Part shown: positions 42,389 through 53,861 of the stretch, piece after piece
Position numbering within the stretch: position 1 is the first letter of the stretch
Layout of the letters: the number at the start of each line of letters is the position of its first letter
Assembly: GCA_022453515.1 (NCBI GenBank)
Contig: JAJNNY010000009.1
Coordinates: 1 to 64,000 of the forward strand
Direction of reading: 5' to 3'
Origin: Astrocystis sublimbata
Taxonomy: Eukaryota > Ascomycota > Sordariomycetes > Xylariales > Xylariaceae
DNA length: 64,000 bases
Notes under the pieces: generated by a model
Seen by the model: only the letters and a program-made list of their open reading frames with translations
What the model was told of the DNA's origin: nothing
Databases searched by the model: none
Program-made: the position numbers and the translations under genes

Positions 42389-45352
42389 CTACTGCGCCTT
42401 CTCAAAGTTCACCCACTCGCACCTGCACCCACCGGTGCCACCGTCGACACCCCCCAGGGAGATATCCGCATGGCTCACCCTGCCATTGACGAGGGTTCCC
42501 TTGAACGCGAGATCCGCCACGACACCCGTCGCGTTAGCGCGGTCGATTTCTCCGTTCTGGAGCACGCCGTACGCAAAGTCCGTCTTCTTCGACTGGTCGC
42601 CGCCGTGCATATCCTCGACGACGGTGACGGGGAAGGGCATCGACCCCGGCTGGAGATCCGGCTTGGCAGTTGTGTTGACCGAGGCGTCCTCGGAGTTGAG
42701 AAGATGCGTCGTGTTCCCCATGCGCGTCCAGATCTGCACGAGGAACCGCGTCTGCGCAAAGGTCACGAGGTAATTGGCGTCCTCGATCGGCACGCCGCCC
42801 TCCTCGTCTGCCGGGTCCCGACCCTGGCTATTGACCATGTAGATCGTCTTGTCGAAGTATGTGTAGAAGCCGTAGTGCTCAGTTGGTAGGTCGCGGTCGA
42901 ATAGACGCACGGGTTGCTGTGTGGGTAGAGGGAACATCCGTGCGGGTGCCCCTGAGCCATCGGGATTCAGCTCGGGCGGGGGCAGTATATCGGACAGGTT
43001 GAAGCCTCCACTGCCGCCGCCTCCGATCAGATTACCCTGTCGTCGCTCGAGAGTGTTTGGGCCGACTGTTTCATCCGACGACTTGAGCAAGCTGATGAAG
43101 AACGGGGTGGGTTCTCCTTCCTTTCGGCGAGACTTGATGTTGTCAGTCGTGTTACCCAAGAACCTCATCTCCTCCAGCGAGGGCGGTGCTGGCTTAGGCT
43201 CGAAACCAGGATCAGTTACGAAGTCCTTTGACGCTCTTCGGTCGTTCTTGGAATCTAGTTTCTTGGCCTCGTCTGCAAGCTTCCACAAGGCTCGTGAGCT
43301 GTTGTCGTACTGAATCTGGAATATGAATTCAGGCTGGCTTGGGTCGACGAGGGACGCAGAACCACGCGAGCCGCGGTGGTCCTTCGGCACTGCGCAGGAC
43401 CATGCGGTTGAGGGCGTCTTATCGGTAAAGCAGCCAGAAACTGCCACCGAGTTGTTGGGACCGGCGACTGTCAAGACACCGGTCGGCATTGGCGGGAAGT
43501 CAGTGAGGTTCAGGAATCGGAAGTCCGGCTGGACATCGGACCCGTGATGACCAGATCCCGATCCAGTGCTCGCGCCTGGACTCGTGCCTGCACCCGCGTC
43601 CGTTGCGGGGGTCATTGCTCGTTGTGTAAACACAACGACAAGAACCACGATGAGGATAATCGCAGTGATGACACCACCGAAGATGCCCAAGCAGATTCTT
43701 CTTCTTTTCCGGCCCTCCCGTCCTGTCGTTCGCCCGAGGCATCCCTCTTCAGGTATGCATCCGCGACCTTTCCAGAACCCACCCAGCCTCTTTGCCACAG
43801 CGTCCTCCTTCTCGTGGCGACGACGTTGCCGTTCAGTCTTGTTAGTCTTACCCCGTGCTTCGTAGAATTGGTCGCCGGTGACGTAAGTGCCGGCAATACG
43901 ACTGGGAAGTGCTGCTTCGGGTACTGGGCGTACTCCCGATGGCGTCAATGGAATATCGGCTAGGCCGATGCCTCTCTGCGAACCCATCGTTGCCGCCACG
44001 CCTGGTGTAATAGGGCCAGGTGACGGTATAGGCTGAGAGCTCACGTAAGGTTGGGAATGCGCAACCTTAGCATCCACCTGCGGTTTCGTATACTCATATG
44101 GGGGTGGTGCATCGGTCGGTGCATCGGAACGGCTCTCTTCCATAAGAATGCGTGCCTTTTCTGACTGACTCTGTTCAGGGGCCGCTTTTCCTCCTTGTTT
44201 CGTGGGTATCTCGATGGTCAGATGTGATGTTCTTCTGGATGATGAAGAGCCTGCCTTTTCATTTTGCCCACTCCACCATTCATGGGGCGCCGATGAGGAG
44301 CTGGCACCGGTCTGCTGCTGTCTGAAAGGGTTGTTATTGGGCTGCGGCGTGAAAGGTGTCGTAACATGATCCCACCAGCCGTGTGATCTACTGCTGGCAC
44401 TCCTAGGAGTCATCGCAATACCTTTCGATTTCTGGGATTTGCGTCTAGCCACGGGACTGCCATCTTCTTCAAAGGGAGTGTAGGGACTGCCGACGTCCTC
44501 TTCATCATGGCCGTGCTGTCCATTAAAATTTTGGGCCTTCATTGCGGCGGGCAACTCTGGCACTGGAGGTGCGTTGAAGCCCATCTTAGAGAGCTCGTAC
44601 GGGTTGTATTGGGAGTAGATGCTCGAGACTGCCCGTCGACTGCTTTGCGGGGAGTCGTTGACTTCTGTATCTGGAGACCATACGGAAAGCATCTGGTGAG
44701 GAGTGGGAGGGTTGCCACTTGCTTGATGTGAGAAAGGGTGCATGCCCTTGGGCGTTTCGATGACAGCTGTTTGCGGGCTGACCTGGTGACTTCCTACGTC
44801 GTCTGATGGAACGGAAATGCCTATGACAATGGGCCGAGCGTTTGGAGATAGATCTACTGATTCGGCAGTACGTATCATCGACTCCCTTTTACCGAGGGCA
44901 CTCCCAGGCTTCGGCTTCAACCAAGCGAAGCTACCAATCGTGGGAGAACTCGGGTTGCCCTCGAGCGCTCGGAGGGCAGGGCTATCGGCGAACCTGGCTT
45001 TGCTGGATTTTGCAGTGACCCCAGGCTGGTGAAACTGGGACATGTCGGTGACAAGTGTGATGCCGGCCTTGGCGTTCTGCGCCTTTTGTCTTGCCCTCGA
45101 TTTGACTCTGGGCAGCTGGACCGATCGACGTGGTGTAAAGCGAGAGTTTGCTGGCTTGTGAGATTTTCTTGTTCGAGCTCCCCAGTTGTTGCTGGATAGA
45201 TCGATGAGGTTGTCTTCAATGTCGGAGGGCGAGGAACACTCTTCGCTTTCGACGTCCCAATCTTCCCACTCGTCCTTGCCTTCGTCTCTGGAACTTGTGT
45301 ATGCGGTCGCGAAAGGGTTGTTTGATTTGGGCTGAGGTGCAACAGCAGGCAT
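42389..45352 (-). CDS. Large single-pass membrane protein, unknown function
   Basis: One uninterrupted frame; the first ATG is at 45352 (a TTG at 45358 opens the longer reading), giving 987 aa. The N-terminal half (about 550 residues) is disordered and Ser/Pro-rich, with acidic (EWEDWDVESEE) and basic patches, and is probably cytosolic. A cluster of Lys/Arg (GREGRKRRR) precedes one strong membrane helix (ICLGIFGGVITAIILIVVLVVVF). The C-terminal part (about 400 residues) has several N-x-S/T sites and a folded-looking region (TEHYGFYTYFDKTIYMVN, CRCEWVNFEKA at the end), so it is probably extracellular. I do not recognise a catalytic motif. It may be a plasma-membrane sensor or wall-anchoring protein. 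Confidence 0.8.
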   Translation of the reverse strand: MPAVAPQPKSNNPFATAYTSSRDEGKDEWEDWDVESEECSSPSDIEDNLIDLSSNNWGARTRKSHKPANSRFTPRRSVQLPRVKSRARQKAQNAKAGITLVTDMSQFHQPGVTAKSSKARFADSPALRALEGNPSSPTIGSFAWLKPKPGSALGKRESMIRTAESVDLSPNARPIVIGISVPSDDVGSHQVSPQTAVIETPKGMHPFSHQASGNPPTPHQMLSVWSPDTEVNDSPQSSRRAVSSIYSQYNPYELSKMGFNAPPVPELPAAMKAQNFNGQHGHDEEDVGSPYTPFEEDGSPVARRKSQKSKGIAMTPRSASSRSHGWWDHVTTPFTPQPNNNPFRQQQTGASSSSAPHEWWSGQNEKAGSSSSRRTSHLTIEIPTKQGGKAAPEQSQSEKARILMEESRSDAPTDAPPPYEYTKPQVDAKVAHSQPYVSSQPIPSPGPITPGVAATMGSQRGIGLADIPLTPSGVRPVPEAALPSRIAGTYVTGDQFYEARGKTNKTERQRRRHEKEDAVAKRLGGFWKGRGCIPEEGCLGRTTGREGRKRRRICLGIFGGVITAIILIVVLVVVFTQRAMTPATDAGAGTSPGASTGSGSGHHGSDVQPDFRFLNLTDFPPMPTGVLTVAGPNNSVAVSGCFTDKTPSTAWSCAVPKDHRGSRGSASLVDPSQPEFIFQIQYDNSSRALWKLADEAKKLDSKNDRRASKDFVTDPGFEPKPAPPSLEEMRFLGNTTDNIKSRRKEGEPTPFFISLLKSSDETVGPNTLERRQGNLIGGGGSGGFNLSDILPPPELNPDGSGAPARMFPLPTQQPVRLFDRDLPTEHYGFYTYFDKTIYMVNSQGRDPADEEGGVPIEDANYLVTFAQTRFLVQIWTRMGNTTHLLNSEDASVNTTAKPDLQPGSMPFPVTVVEDMHGGDQSKKTDFAYGVLQNGEIDRANATGVVADLAFKGTLVNGRVSHADISLGGVDGGTGGCRCEWVNFEKAQ

Positions 45353-47442
45353 GATCAATATAAATCGTTCGAAGGTATAATTATTAGAAGCGAAAAGCTG
45401 AACCTCAAGGAACCAGCTTGAGCATCCAGCGTGTATTACGAAGCTGCAAAATGGTAATGAAAGTGTCGAAAGAACGAAGATAGAAGAAAGTAGTGTTGAC
45501 GGAATGTAATGTCGTTGTCAAGAAAACGACAGGCTTGGGCCCGCTAGGAAGGCTGTAAGGCGTTGCTGCTTTGAGGGTCCTTTGAGGACAGGAGTTACCG
45601 GATAAAAATAGCGGCGAATGTACCTGTATGATAGAGTAGGTACTGGGTCTATTACAAAGAGACGTGACTTCTAGGAGACAATGAATAGAAGAAAGTCAAG
45701 TCGGAGTCTAAGAAGGCACGCGAGAGCAGGAAGACAATGGGAGTAGTAGAATGGGTGTGCATGAAGGGAGATGCAGGCCGCGGCCAGTTTTATTAGTGGA
45801 CGATGTTACGACTCGGACTGTACTTAGATACCTACATGACACCCTCGACACCCAGCATAGGGAGACCAACGCCACATTGAATATGATCACCTGCATTTAC
45901 TCGTTCGCCTGCAGTCAAACACGCAAACACGCGCGGAAGCACAACAACAACAGGCAGGCCTACCACGCCATGCCATGCCGAACAGGGAGATAACGTCGTA
46001 GCTGGTCCACAGACGGCTCCGTTCACGTCGTTAATCTGGCCGCTCGGTTCCGGACAGGCCATTTCCATTGGTCTACTCGCCCTGGGAGAAAACAGAGTCT
46101 AACGGCGAGCAAGGGAAAGCTTCTGAGAAGTAAGCGCGGTGATGGAGATGAGAGGTCGAGACGATGCTCTTGGGTCGTGGTTAAGCAGGCGAGGGTTCGA
46201 TGTAGCCGCCGGATGGATGTCTTCTGCCCATCTGATTGGCGCGCTGGTCCAGGCCAAGCACCCAGCCAGCCTACCAGGCCACTGCTATGCCCCGTCTCGT
46301 ACCCCACCGACCTTTGGTTGGGCGGCAGCGCTGCATTCTGCGGCTGCGACCTGCCTGCACGTTTCCACCTCTAGCTCGGCTCCACTTGGCTGCAGGATGC
46401 CTTAGTACCTATTCTGCCTTAGGCTGCTTCTATCTTTCCCCCAATGTGACCATGCAACGGCAACCTCCAAATCGTATCCAGAAACACAACATCTCGAGTT
46501 CGCCTCGAGCTAAAGCTGCAGACCTGTAATTCCGATATGAAACATTGGATAGCCTCCAGCTACACTAGCAACTTCCTTCAAAGTAAAAGACATTACTACC
46601 TTGCTTGATTGACGGACCCTTACAGGCAAGAACGCACTTGTATCTCGATACCACTCTACGGCGTCATAATGAAAGGGGGGTATTAGGCCATTGGCTTACG
46701 GCCGGACAATCATAGAAATCCATTCACTCACATTGCACTCCCCCCAGACGGATCAACAGTGTTCACATCATATCAGATACAACCGGCGAACAATCTGCGC
46801 TCTTGAAACAGAGCATTTCCATGAACCATTCCAGCATAAGGACCATTTGAAGGTGGGTTGCATGTACTACATACTCGTAGTCTCTAGGCCGACCGACCCC
46901 AAGGCCACTGCTTCGGGTCGCTCCCAAACACGGGGTATCAACATCTTACGTCTGCGCACACGTAACTGTTTACGTATATGTAGGTCTGCTCTCAGAAGAG
47001 AAGGCTGATCTCAAGGAGAAGAACAAATGAAGTGTGAAGCGACGTGGCGACATGTTTCTGTTCACTGTAAACAGCGACTAAGGTTCGCTCGCTCGCTATA
47101 TTGTCGGTTTTCATGTTGGATGGCCAGGCAGGCCAGGGTGCATGCAATACAACACACACCTAAGAAGGCTTGGCATCGTGACATCCGCGTGGGTGGCGGC
47201 ATGGCTAGCCCACTCCGGCGCCAGTGCACCCGGGAAGCTATATCCCGTCTGTGCGGACGAGCCGGCTCCTCTCTTGTCCGTGCTATTTCGGTCTTGGAGT
47301 TTTTGAATAGCCTCTTATGATTTTTCGATTTTCAACCATCTGTTCGGTTCTCTAAGGACGATCTAGCATGCAACCTAATGCAGTCCTTAGGTTTAGCAAA
47401 TTTGCGAGATTCTTTGAAATGGTAATATGACTGACTACATAA
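45353..47442. other. Long intergenic region (2.1 kb)
   Basis: It lies between the promoter of the large membrane protein gene and the 3' end of SIL1. It contains several short overlapping ORFs on both strands, but none has recognisable domains. I see no gene. Confidence 0.4.
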
Positions 47443-48717
47443 CTACAATTCTGTATGCTTCAGTAGCTTTTCTGCTTTGGAGCCAGGCATCTGTGCCTCT
47501 CGAATCAGAGACAGTAGCCGTCCGCTCCAGTCAGGAGCCCCAGCGCGTCCACTAATTGTCTTCAAGTGGTATTCCCAACACTCATCACCCAGCGCCTGAG
47601 GTCCCTCCTCAGTACAATACCCGGCCATTAACTGCTGCTTTGTGGGCCAAAGACCCTGCGTGGCGCCGAAGTCCTCGTCGAGAAATGTGTCCGAGACGAT
47701 GCGGGCAACCTTCGCTCTCCGGGGCTCCCACACGCCGCCATCGTCTCTAAGTAGGATCTGGAGGAAACTCTGCATGCCGGTGCTCTCCAGAAACTCGGCC
47801 CTGATCTTGGGGCTTTTGAAGAGTCCGCTGATTACTGCGAGATAGATGCGAGCTACTTCGGCTTCTTCGGCATCGTACGCTGTGCCTGGCTCGCTGGTAG
47901 GCGCCAGTCGATAGTACAATTCAGTCTTTATGGAGTGCGGGCTGGCTTTGCATTGTTTTGCCGTGATGCTGTCCCAATGGCTCTCGATAGCGGTTAGCGC
48001 TCGAGGGTTGTTTCCAACAGATGCAGACAGGATAGTGGAGGCTAGGAGGTCAACTCGCTCGGCGAACGGTCTCTCCTCGCCTTCCGCATCGTCTCCCTCG
48101 AACAAGAGGCAGAACAGTGAGTGCACGGTCTCGGCGTCTTCTGCGATTTGCAGACCGTAGTACATGTCGTGAGATAAGTCCTCGAGTATCTGTAGCGCCC
48201 CGTCCAGGACGCTGGTCTTGACAGATTGTCGACGCGCGGCAGCCATCTGGACTGTCTGAAGCGCCTGACTGAAATCCGCGCTCTTCTCCCGGGGTGCTTT
48301 GACCATCCCGACTGGCTCATATGCTGGTGCGCCGGCCCGGATACTGGGCTCGCTCTCCTCTGGTGCTTCGGGATCTACCACAATCACCTCCTGGTTGACC
48401 GGCAGGCCTGCGAGGGCGGGGTTCTCTTCAGATGGGTCGTAAATCTTGGCCTGTTTCTTTCCCGTCTGGACGTCGAGCTGCACGTGCAGCCCAGGTGGTA
48501 TATCCTGGTCATCGTGTACGACTTGGAACTCCTCGGTGGGCGAGAACAGCTTGGGATAGCATTCTGCCGGATTATTCGTGTGACATATGAGTTCTACCTC
48601 GGCGGCAGGTGATGCGACTGGTGGTGATGAAGCAGAGACAAGTGAGGCAAAAATGACAAAAATGAATGCGAGTGAGAAGACCCAAGGTCTCAACCCCCGC
48701 TGAGACTTTTTGGCCAT
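47443..48717 (-). CDS. SIL1: Sil1, ER nucleotide exchange factor for BiP/Kar2
   Basis: Promotes ADP release from the ER-lumen Hsp70. I start it at ATG 48717 (MAKKSQRG), which puts a signal peptide first (WVFSLAFIFVIFASLVSA); a longer frame to 48840 adds 41 residues and is less likely. The length is 424 aa in one exon. The N-terminal mark is ICHTNNPAECYPKLF, then FQVVHDDQDIPPGLHVQLD, both typical of fungal Sil1. The rest is helical with armadillo-like repeats (LQILEDLSHDMYYGLQIAED, LLASTILSASVGNNP). The C-terminus HTEL resembles the HDEL retrieval signal. It is divergent from the complex I subunit gene about 800 bp away. Confidence 0.92.
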   Translation of the reverse strand: MAKKSQRGLRPWVFSLAFIFVIFASLVSASSPPVASPAAEVELICHTNNPAECYPKLFSPTEEFQVVHDDQDIPPGLHVQLDVQTGKKQAKIYDPSEENPALAGLPVNQEVIVVDPEAPEESEPSIRAGAPAYEPVGMVKAPREKSADFSQALQTVQMAAARRQSVKTSVLDGALQILEDLSHDMYYGLQIAEDAETVHSLFCLLFEGDDAEGEERPFAERVDLLASTILSASVGNNPRALTAIESHWDSITAKQCKASPHSIKTELYYRLAPTSEPGTAYDAEEAEVARIYLAVISGLFKSPKIRAEFLESTGMQSFLQILLRDDGGVWEPRRAKVARIVSDTFLDEDFGATQGLWPTKQQLMAGYCTEEGPQALGDECWEYHLKTISGRAGAPDWSGRLLSLIREAQMPGSKAEKLLKHTEL

Positions 48718-49518
48718 TATCAGGCTATGTGGGAAAAGAAGCCGGGGATTGGGTAGGTATGTGAGCAGTGGCCGAGTGCCTAAAGCAATGCGTCTGTCTA
48801 GCTTGGAAATTGTAGAGCCCCGACGAGATTCCCGTCTCATAAAAATTGCAGGTGGGTCGTATGTTATCTAATTGTTGCTGTAACATGTACGAGTGGGACA
48901 GAATAGTGTTAGAACATCAGAGCACCAGATTTGTAGAAGTCATGAATTTAAGTTAAGGGTGGCTTCGGTGCAGTGGTGATGGCCTCCTAAAAAGGACAGT
49001 TTGCAAGTGCAGAACAGGACACGCAGGAGTCGAAGAAACTCATGGAATTCTTAGAAACGAGTCATACCTGATCGTTGTATCTAGGAGCCTAGAGCTCTAT
49101 GATTTAAAATTGACAGATCAACTTTAGGGTGTTTGATATTGAGTTATTGGAAGTAAATAGGTAGTTGGTCCCTGTCGCATAGCTCACCATTTCATGCGAA
49201 TTAGGAACATGTCTTTTTATGCTCACATGGCTGACCTTCCAACTTGGAAGTCTTGAGGGAGGTTGACCCTTTGAGGTAGTGCAGGACAGTGTTGAGATCA
49301 CAGTCTATCATATGTGTCACACAGTATGCGGTAATTGCAAAACAGCCGAGTTGATTGGGCCGTGCTGGTCTATCCACTTTTGGCATGCCTCCCGTGCCGA
49401 CATCACACATCACACATCACACATCACACATCACATCTGCGCCGTGCCGGAGCTCATGAAGCTCAGTCCGCCATAGACCGCCGAAGCCAATTGGCACATC
49501 CCACAACCCACGACCGCG
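48718..49518. promoter_or_regulatory. Divergent promoter region between SIL1 and the complex I subunit gene
   Basis: About 800 bp with no gene. It carries a 7-bp microsatellite (listed separately) about 85 bp upstream of the plus-strand start codon. Confidence 0.45.
49400..49434. repeat. Heptanucleotide microsatellite (ACATCAC)5
   Basis: Five perfect head-to-tail copies of ACATCAC lie in the proximal promoter or 5' leader of the complex I subunit gene. Confidence 0.95.
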
Positions 49519-50361
49519 ATGCAGGCCTTCCGAACAAGAGCGGCTGGCGTGGCCCGCCGCGCTCGCGCCACCGCTCCCCGCACATCCCGATCCTACGCCT
49601 CCGAGAGCCACGGCCACCACCACGAAGCGCCCCAGGTTTCCGAGGGACTGGGTGTATGTCTCCCCGTCGCCCGAAAATAAACCACTATTCCGGAGGCAAT
49701 TATGCAAGAGATGGATTTGAAGCTGACCATGGCCCTCGCGCTCTCGATAGACCGCCTTCTACGTCTTCGCCAGTGCTCTCCCCCTCTCGGTCGTCGGCTA
49801 CCAGATCTCGCGCCCCGGCGCCGACGGCGAGCCCTCCAGCATCAGCCAGTGGCTGCAGCAGTTCGACTACTTCAAGGACAACGAGACGCGCAACTCCATC
49901 CGCACAGAGCTATTCGAGCAGGCCGCCCACGACAAGCACCTGCTCCTGAACGCCGGCAAGAGCACCCACGTCGAACTGAAGATGCCCGAGTACGTCTACC
50001 AGCCGTGATTCTCTCCCACCGCACCTGTCGCATCCCCCGTCACATTCTCAGGTTTATGCGCACGCATATTTCCTTCTTGAGCGGGAGTTGTCTCACAACA
50101 CAAGATAAAAGAAGGCGGACAGACCATATTATGAACCCGGAGATACGAGAAAGCAAAGACTAACATGGGAATCTCCCCAACCCCAGGCTATTCAACTCCG
50201 GTTCCCCCTGGAACGTCCCCGCCGGACACAGCGCGAACCTTGACCACATCACGGAGCACTACCGGAAACAGGCCGCGGTCGAGGAGGAGCGGAAGGCCAA
50301 GAAGCTGGCCGCGCTTGCGGCAGCCGCAGCGGAGGCTGAGGCGTCCGCCGAGGAAAACTGA
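49519..50361 (+). CDS. Mitochondrial complex I accessory subunit (17.8 kDa-like)
   Basis: Three exons (49519-49653, 49751-49989, 50187-50361) give 182 aa. The N-terminus is an Arg-rich presequence (MQAFRTRAAGVARRARATAP...RSYASES), followed by a His-rich stretch. One membrane helix follows (TAFYVFASALPLSVVGYQIS), then a soluble part with ETRNSIRTELFEQAAHDKHLL and the segment LFNSGSPWNVPAG. This layout matches the fungal 17.8 kDa NADH:ubiquinone oxidoreductase subunit as I remember it. It would sit in the inner mitochondrial membrane. The C-terminus is an Ala/Glu/Lys coiled tail. Confidence 0.78.
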
Positions 50362-50499
50362 TATAGAGATGTACTATACCACGAATAAAGCACACACAAA
50401 GACACCCCGATGCCGTCTTCTTTTGTCGACTATATACGCATCACGGGTTGCTAGACGTTGATATTTGTGATCAAAGCGCAAACAACACACACCCAACAC

Positions 50500-51021
50500 A
50501 TGTCACCAAGCATGTCGTTGGCGGAGATTTTGGCTGTGACGTCCTGCTTAGGTAGCTTCCCGTGGCTTGCTTATGATATGAAGTTCCAGCTAGAGGAGCA
50601 GAGTATCGCCCAACAGGCACATTTAATAGTGGACTCTGAGGCTAAAAGGGGTCAAAAGTCTATCTTCTCGACCCGCATCGAAAAACAACAAAAGGTTGCG
50701 GATGTATCTGGTATTTTACGAAATCTACTTGTTAACGACGCCATTATCATATTGCTAAGTGGCAACGAATATTTATTCTCGTTAGTCAGCCTCTTTCAAT
50801 ATCCTAGAACACTACCGGCTTCAAGTCTAACTAAGGAACCCTATGTCATTCAAAAAATGAAGAGATTGTCCCACTACCAGCTTGTACAAACAGCCCTAGC
50901 ACTATCTTCAAATTCCAAAGCTGTCATAGATGATGGATTCATTAGTGACAAACAGCATGGGCGACACACCGGAAGTTTCCATTCTTTTCTTCCTAGTTAC
51001 CACCAAAGAATTCGTCGGTGA
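50500..51021 (+). CDS. Hypothetical ORF of doubtful status
   Basis: From ATG 50500 an open frame of 173 codons runs without intron (MSPSMSLAEILAVTSCLG). Composition is ordinary, with one hydrophobic stretch (LLVNDAIIILLSGNEYLFSLVSLF). No domain is recognised. It starts about 140 bp after the complex I subunit stop codon, inside what would be its 3' flank. It could be a small orphan gene or a chance ORF. Confidence 0.3.
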   Translation: MSPSMSLAEILAVTSCLGSFPWLAYDMKFQLEEQSIAQQAHLIVDSEAKRGQKSIFSTRIEKQQKVADVSGILRNLLVNDAIIILLSGNEYLFSLVSLFQYPRTLPASSLTKEPYVIQKMKRLSHYQLVQTALALSSNSKAVIDDGFISDKQHGRHTGSFHSFLPSYHQRIRR

Positions 51022-51582
51022 GTTATCGAATTTGCCCATTATTGCAAGTATAGGAAGTAGGTATGGATGCAATTTCTTGACCGACCCAGGTCTAGGTAGG
51101 TAAGAAAAGCAAACTTGCAAGTCACAGAAGGTGGCGTCCAAACATCATGTGACGGTAAGAACGATTGTAGTTATATTTTCATTGCTCACATTAGCCACTA
51201 GGTAAAAGCGATAGAATACTCGGCGCGAATAGGCCCTCCGCCTCGCGGGCTCTCTCCCGTCCCTCTAACTCCATATCTGTGTGCACGAACTAACAACGCG
51301 GCTTTGGTATAATGTGGTAACGCAGAATAAACCATCAACTGTACAAGTTGAAGGGTGCCCTCGAGGATATCTAGGAAAAATATCAAGTAACGATCGATTA
51401 AACGTGTGGCTTTTGTTTTCCGTTGGTCCCTCGAGAGTTAACCAACACCGGAACGCCTTATTGTTGAACAGTTAACTCATACCGCTAATAAACCCTTTAG
51501 ATGACTACCGGGCAATAACCCGCAACAAATTCTCGCTCTGCTTCCCTTCAACTCGGCGCTTCACAACCAAAGGTCTTCGAAA
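51022..51582. other. Intergenic region
   Basis: About 560 bp upstream of the C2H2 gene's stop codon. No gene is seen. A TCTAGGTAGGTA word lies near 51092. Confidence 0.4.
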
Positions 51583-53861
51583 TCAAATTGGTGGAACTTC
51601 TTGTTTCTTGTTTGCATTCTCAGCCGCATTGAGGTTCAGATCGACTTGAGCACGTAATGTTGCGAGTTCGGTTGTCAAATAGGACATTTGTTCTTCTCGA
51701 GTTCGCTCTGCCACTTCCATTGCGTTCACTCGATCGCCCATATGCCTAACCTGTTCCTCGAGACTGTGTATGTAAGCCCAGATTCCCTGATCAGTGGCAA
51801 ATAAGTTGTTGCTTGTACTATCGCCACTGCTGCCCAGCTGGCCGGTTCCACTAGGCGTACGGGTGTGCCCAGTGCCGGAGCCAGGCGTGATCTGTGGCTG
51901 GGTAGAACTACCAGATCCGGGCTGAGAAGTGGTACCCTGCACGCTAGTTGCAGAGGCCGCAGAAGCCGCCGAGGCCGCCGAGGCCGCGAATCGAGCAGCA
52001 TCGGCCGCAGTAAAGCCAGGGACTGGATCGAGTTCAGCATAAAGTGGCAACGGGTTGGCCATTTGAATATACGAACCTGGTGACGTACGACGGTCGGATG
52101 GAGTGCGGCCGAAATGTTGCTGCTGGAACTGAGTCGTCAGGCTTGGGGAGCGGTGCCTGGTGGCATTGGCTGAGTCCTGGGTCTGAGGGCCGGGGCTCAA
52201 CGGCTTCGGACTCTCCGTCATGGCAGTTTGGGCGTACCCTGGAACGCTTCCACTGCCTAATGGGAGAGATCCAATGCTAGTACCGCGAGCATGCGATGTC
52301 GAGCTAGCGGAGCCACGGTCGGAGAACAGCTGCCCTTGACTGACACCTATAGCAGATGATGGTCAGTATGCTGCGAAAAAGGGTTTAGTATGAGAAAAAT
52401 ACCTTCGCCATGCGGCGCCTTGATACTTGGTAAGCTGCTAAGGCGTCGCTTCGCGTCCTCCACCTCAGCTTCAGTCATGGTTCCGTCGTAGACGATACCG
52501 GACATTGCCGAGTCGTCGCCTTCTAGACGACTCATGCCATCGGGATCTTCTTCACCCAGATAACCTCCTATGCTACTCCGGCGGCCAACACATCCACCAG
52601 GCCCTTTACTATGCCGGGCTAATGCATCACCACGCGCAAACTTTCGGTCGCATCGCGGACAAATATGCGGTTTCTCTCCTGTGTGCAATTTCGAGTGGCG
52701 CTTCAGATCATGCAGTCGGCGGAAGCGCATCTGACACGTCTGGCAGACGTAGGGTTTCTCTTGGCTGTGTGTCAGCAAATGACTCTTGAGATTATGATGA
52801 CGCGTGAACTCGGTCTCGCAGTATGGGCACTTGTGTTTCTTTGAATTGGGCGATCGCGGAGCTGTTGGCGCATTCGGCGTCATAGGCATACTCATTCCAC
52901 GAGCCGGTGGGGCTGGCATGTGTGCACTTGTATTGGGAGGTAGAATGCCGGGATACGACAGTGATTGCACACTCTTATCCTCCATCTGAGCAGGTGGTTG
53001 CGTCTCATGGCCGGGTTGACTATTACGCGCCTCAACATCCATGGGCCCAGGGCTAGCATCAACAGCTGCGCCATGGCCACCTAGATTACCAATGATCACC
53101 GGGTTGTCGTGGTGCTCTGGATGCGTTTGAAGTTCAGGTTGTGTTGGGTGTGGTGGAAGCTCCGAGTGCGCTGGGTGTTCTTGGGTGTGTTCCTGGGGCT
53201 CCGGTTGCGCTTGAGGCTGGAGTTGTTCTTGGTGCTCCTGGTGCTCCTGGTGCTCTTGGTGGTGGAGTTGATGCTGGGATTGCTCGAGGCTCTCGTGACT
53301 GTCGTGATTCTCGTGGGGCTCGTGATTCGCATGGTCATCGTCGGGGATCGGGTCAAGCTTGTGTTCTGACTCGCCCATGTTGGGCACGGGAATGGACATG
53401 GGCGGGGACGGCGCAGCATGAGGCTGTGTCTCTGCAGGCTGATGGTTTTCCTGTACGTCGTCTTGAACCCGGCTGAGAGCAAGCGCGTTGGCTGACATCA
53501 ATGCGGTTTGCGCCCTGTACGCCGGATTGTCGCTGATGCCAGAAACCTGCAACCTGTACTGCTCTTCCTCCCTGCGCCGCTCGTCCTCGATGGCGGCGGC
53601 GCCGGTTAAGATTGGCGGAGAGTGTCTCGATGACAGTCCGGCGATACGCGCTGCCTTGCTCGGAGAAGGTGGCAGATCGGAACTGAAGGTCGGCGGCAGC
53701 ACAGACGAAGGCGACGTGGGCGTGGCTTCTCGCTGCCGCTTCAGCGTCGCGCGAGCAGCCTCAGCAATAGCTTCAACATTGACGGTGCTGGCAGCTTGAG
53801 GCGCGGGAGGCGCGAAGGGCGGGGCCTCAGTCGCGACGACGACACCCTTCTCGGACGCCAT
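51583..53861 (-). CDS. C2H2 zinc-finger transcription factor
   Basis: Two exons (52403-53861 and 51583-52346) give 740 aa. The first ATG is 53861 (MASEKGVVV); the frame extends to a TTG at 53873. The N-terminal 300 residues are disordered, with a QEH-repeat and His/Gln/Pro-rich tract. Three consecutive fingers follow: CPYC...HNLKSHLLTH, CQTC...HDLKRHSKLH with the linker TGEKP, and CPRC...DALARHSKGPGGC, where the last position is Cys. After the fingers comes an acidic segment (GEEDPDGMSRLEGDDSAM). The C-terminal exon has an Ala/Ser run (AASAASAASAASAT) and a coiled coil near the end (SLEEQVRHMGDRVNAMEVA). It is a nuclear DNA-binding protein; targets are unknown. Confidence 0.9.
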
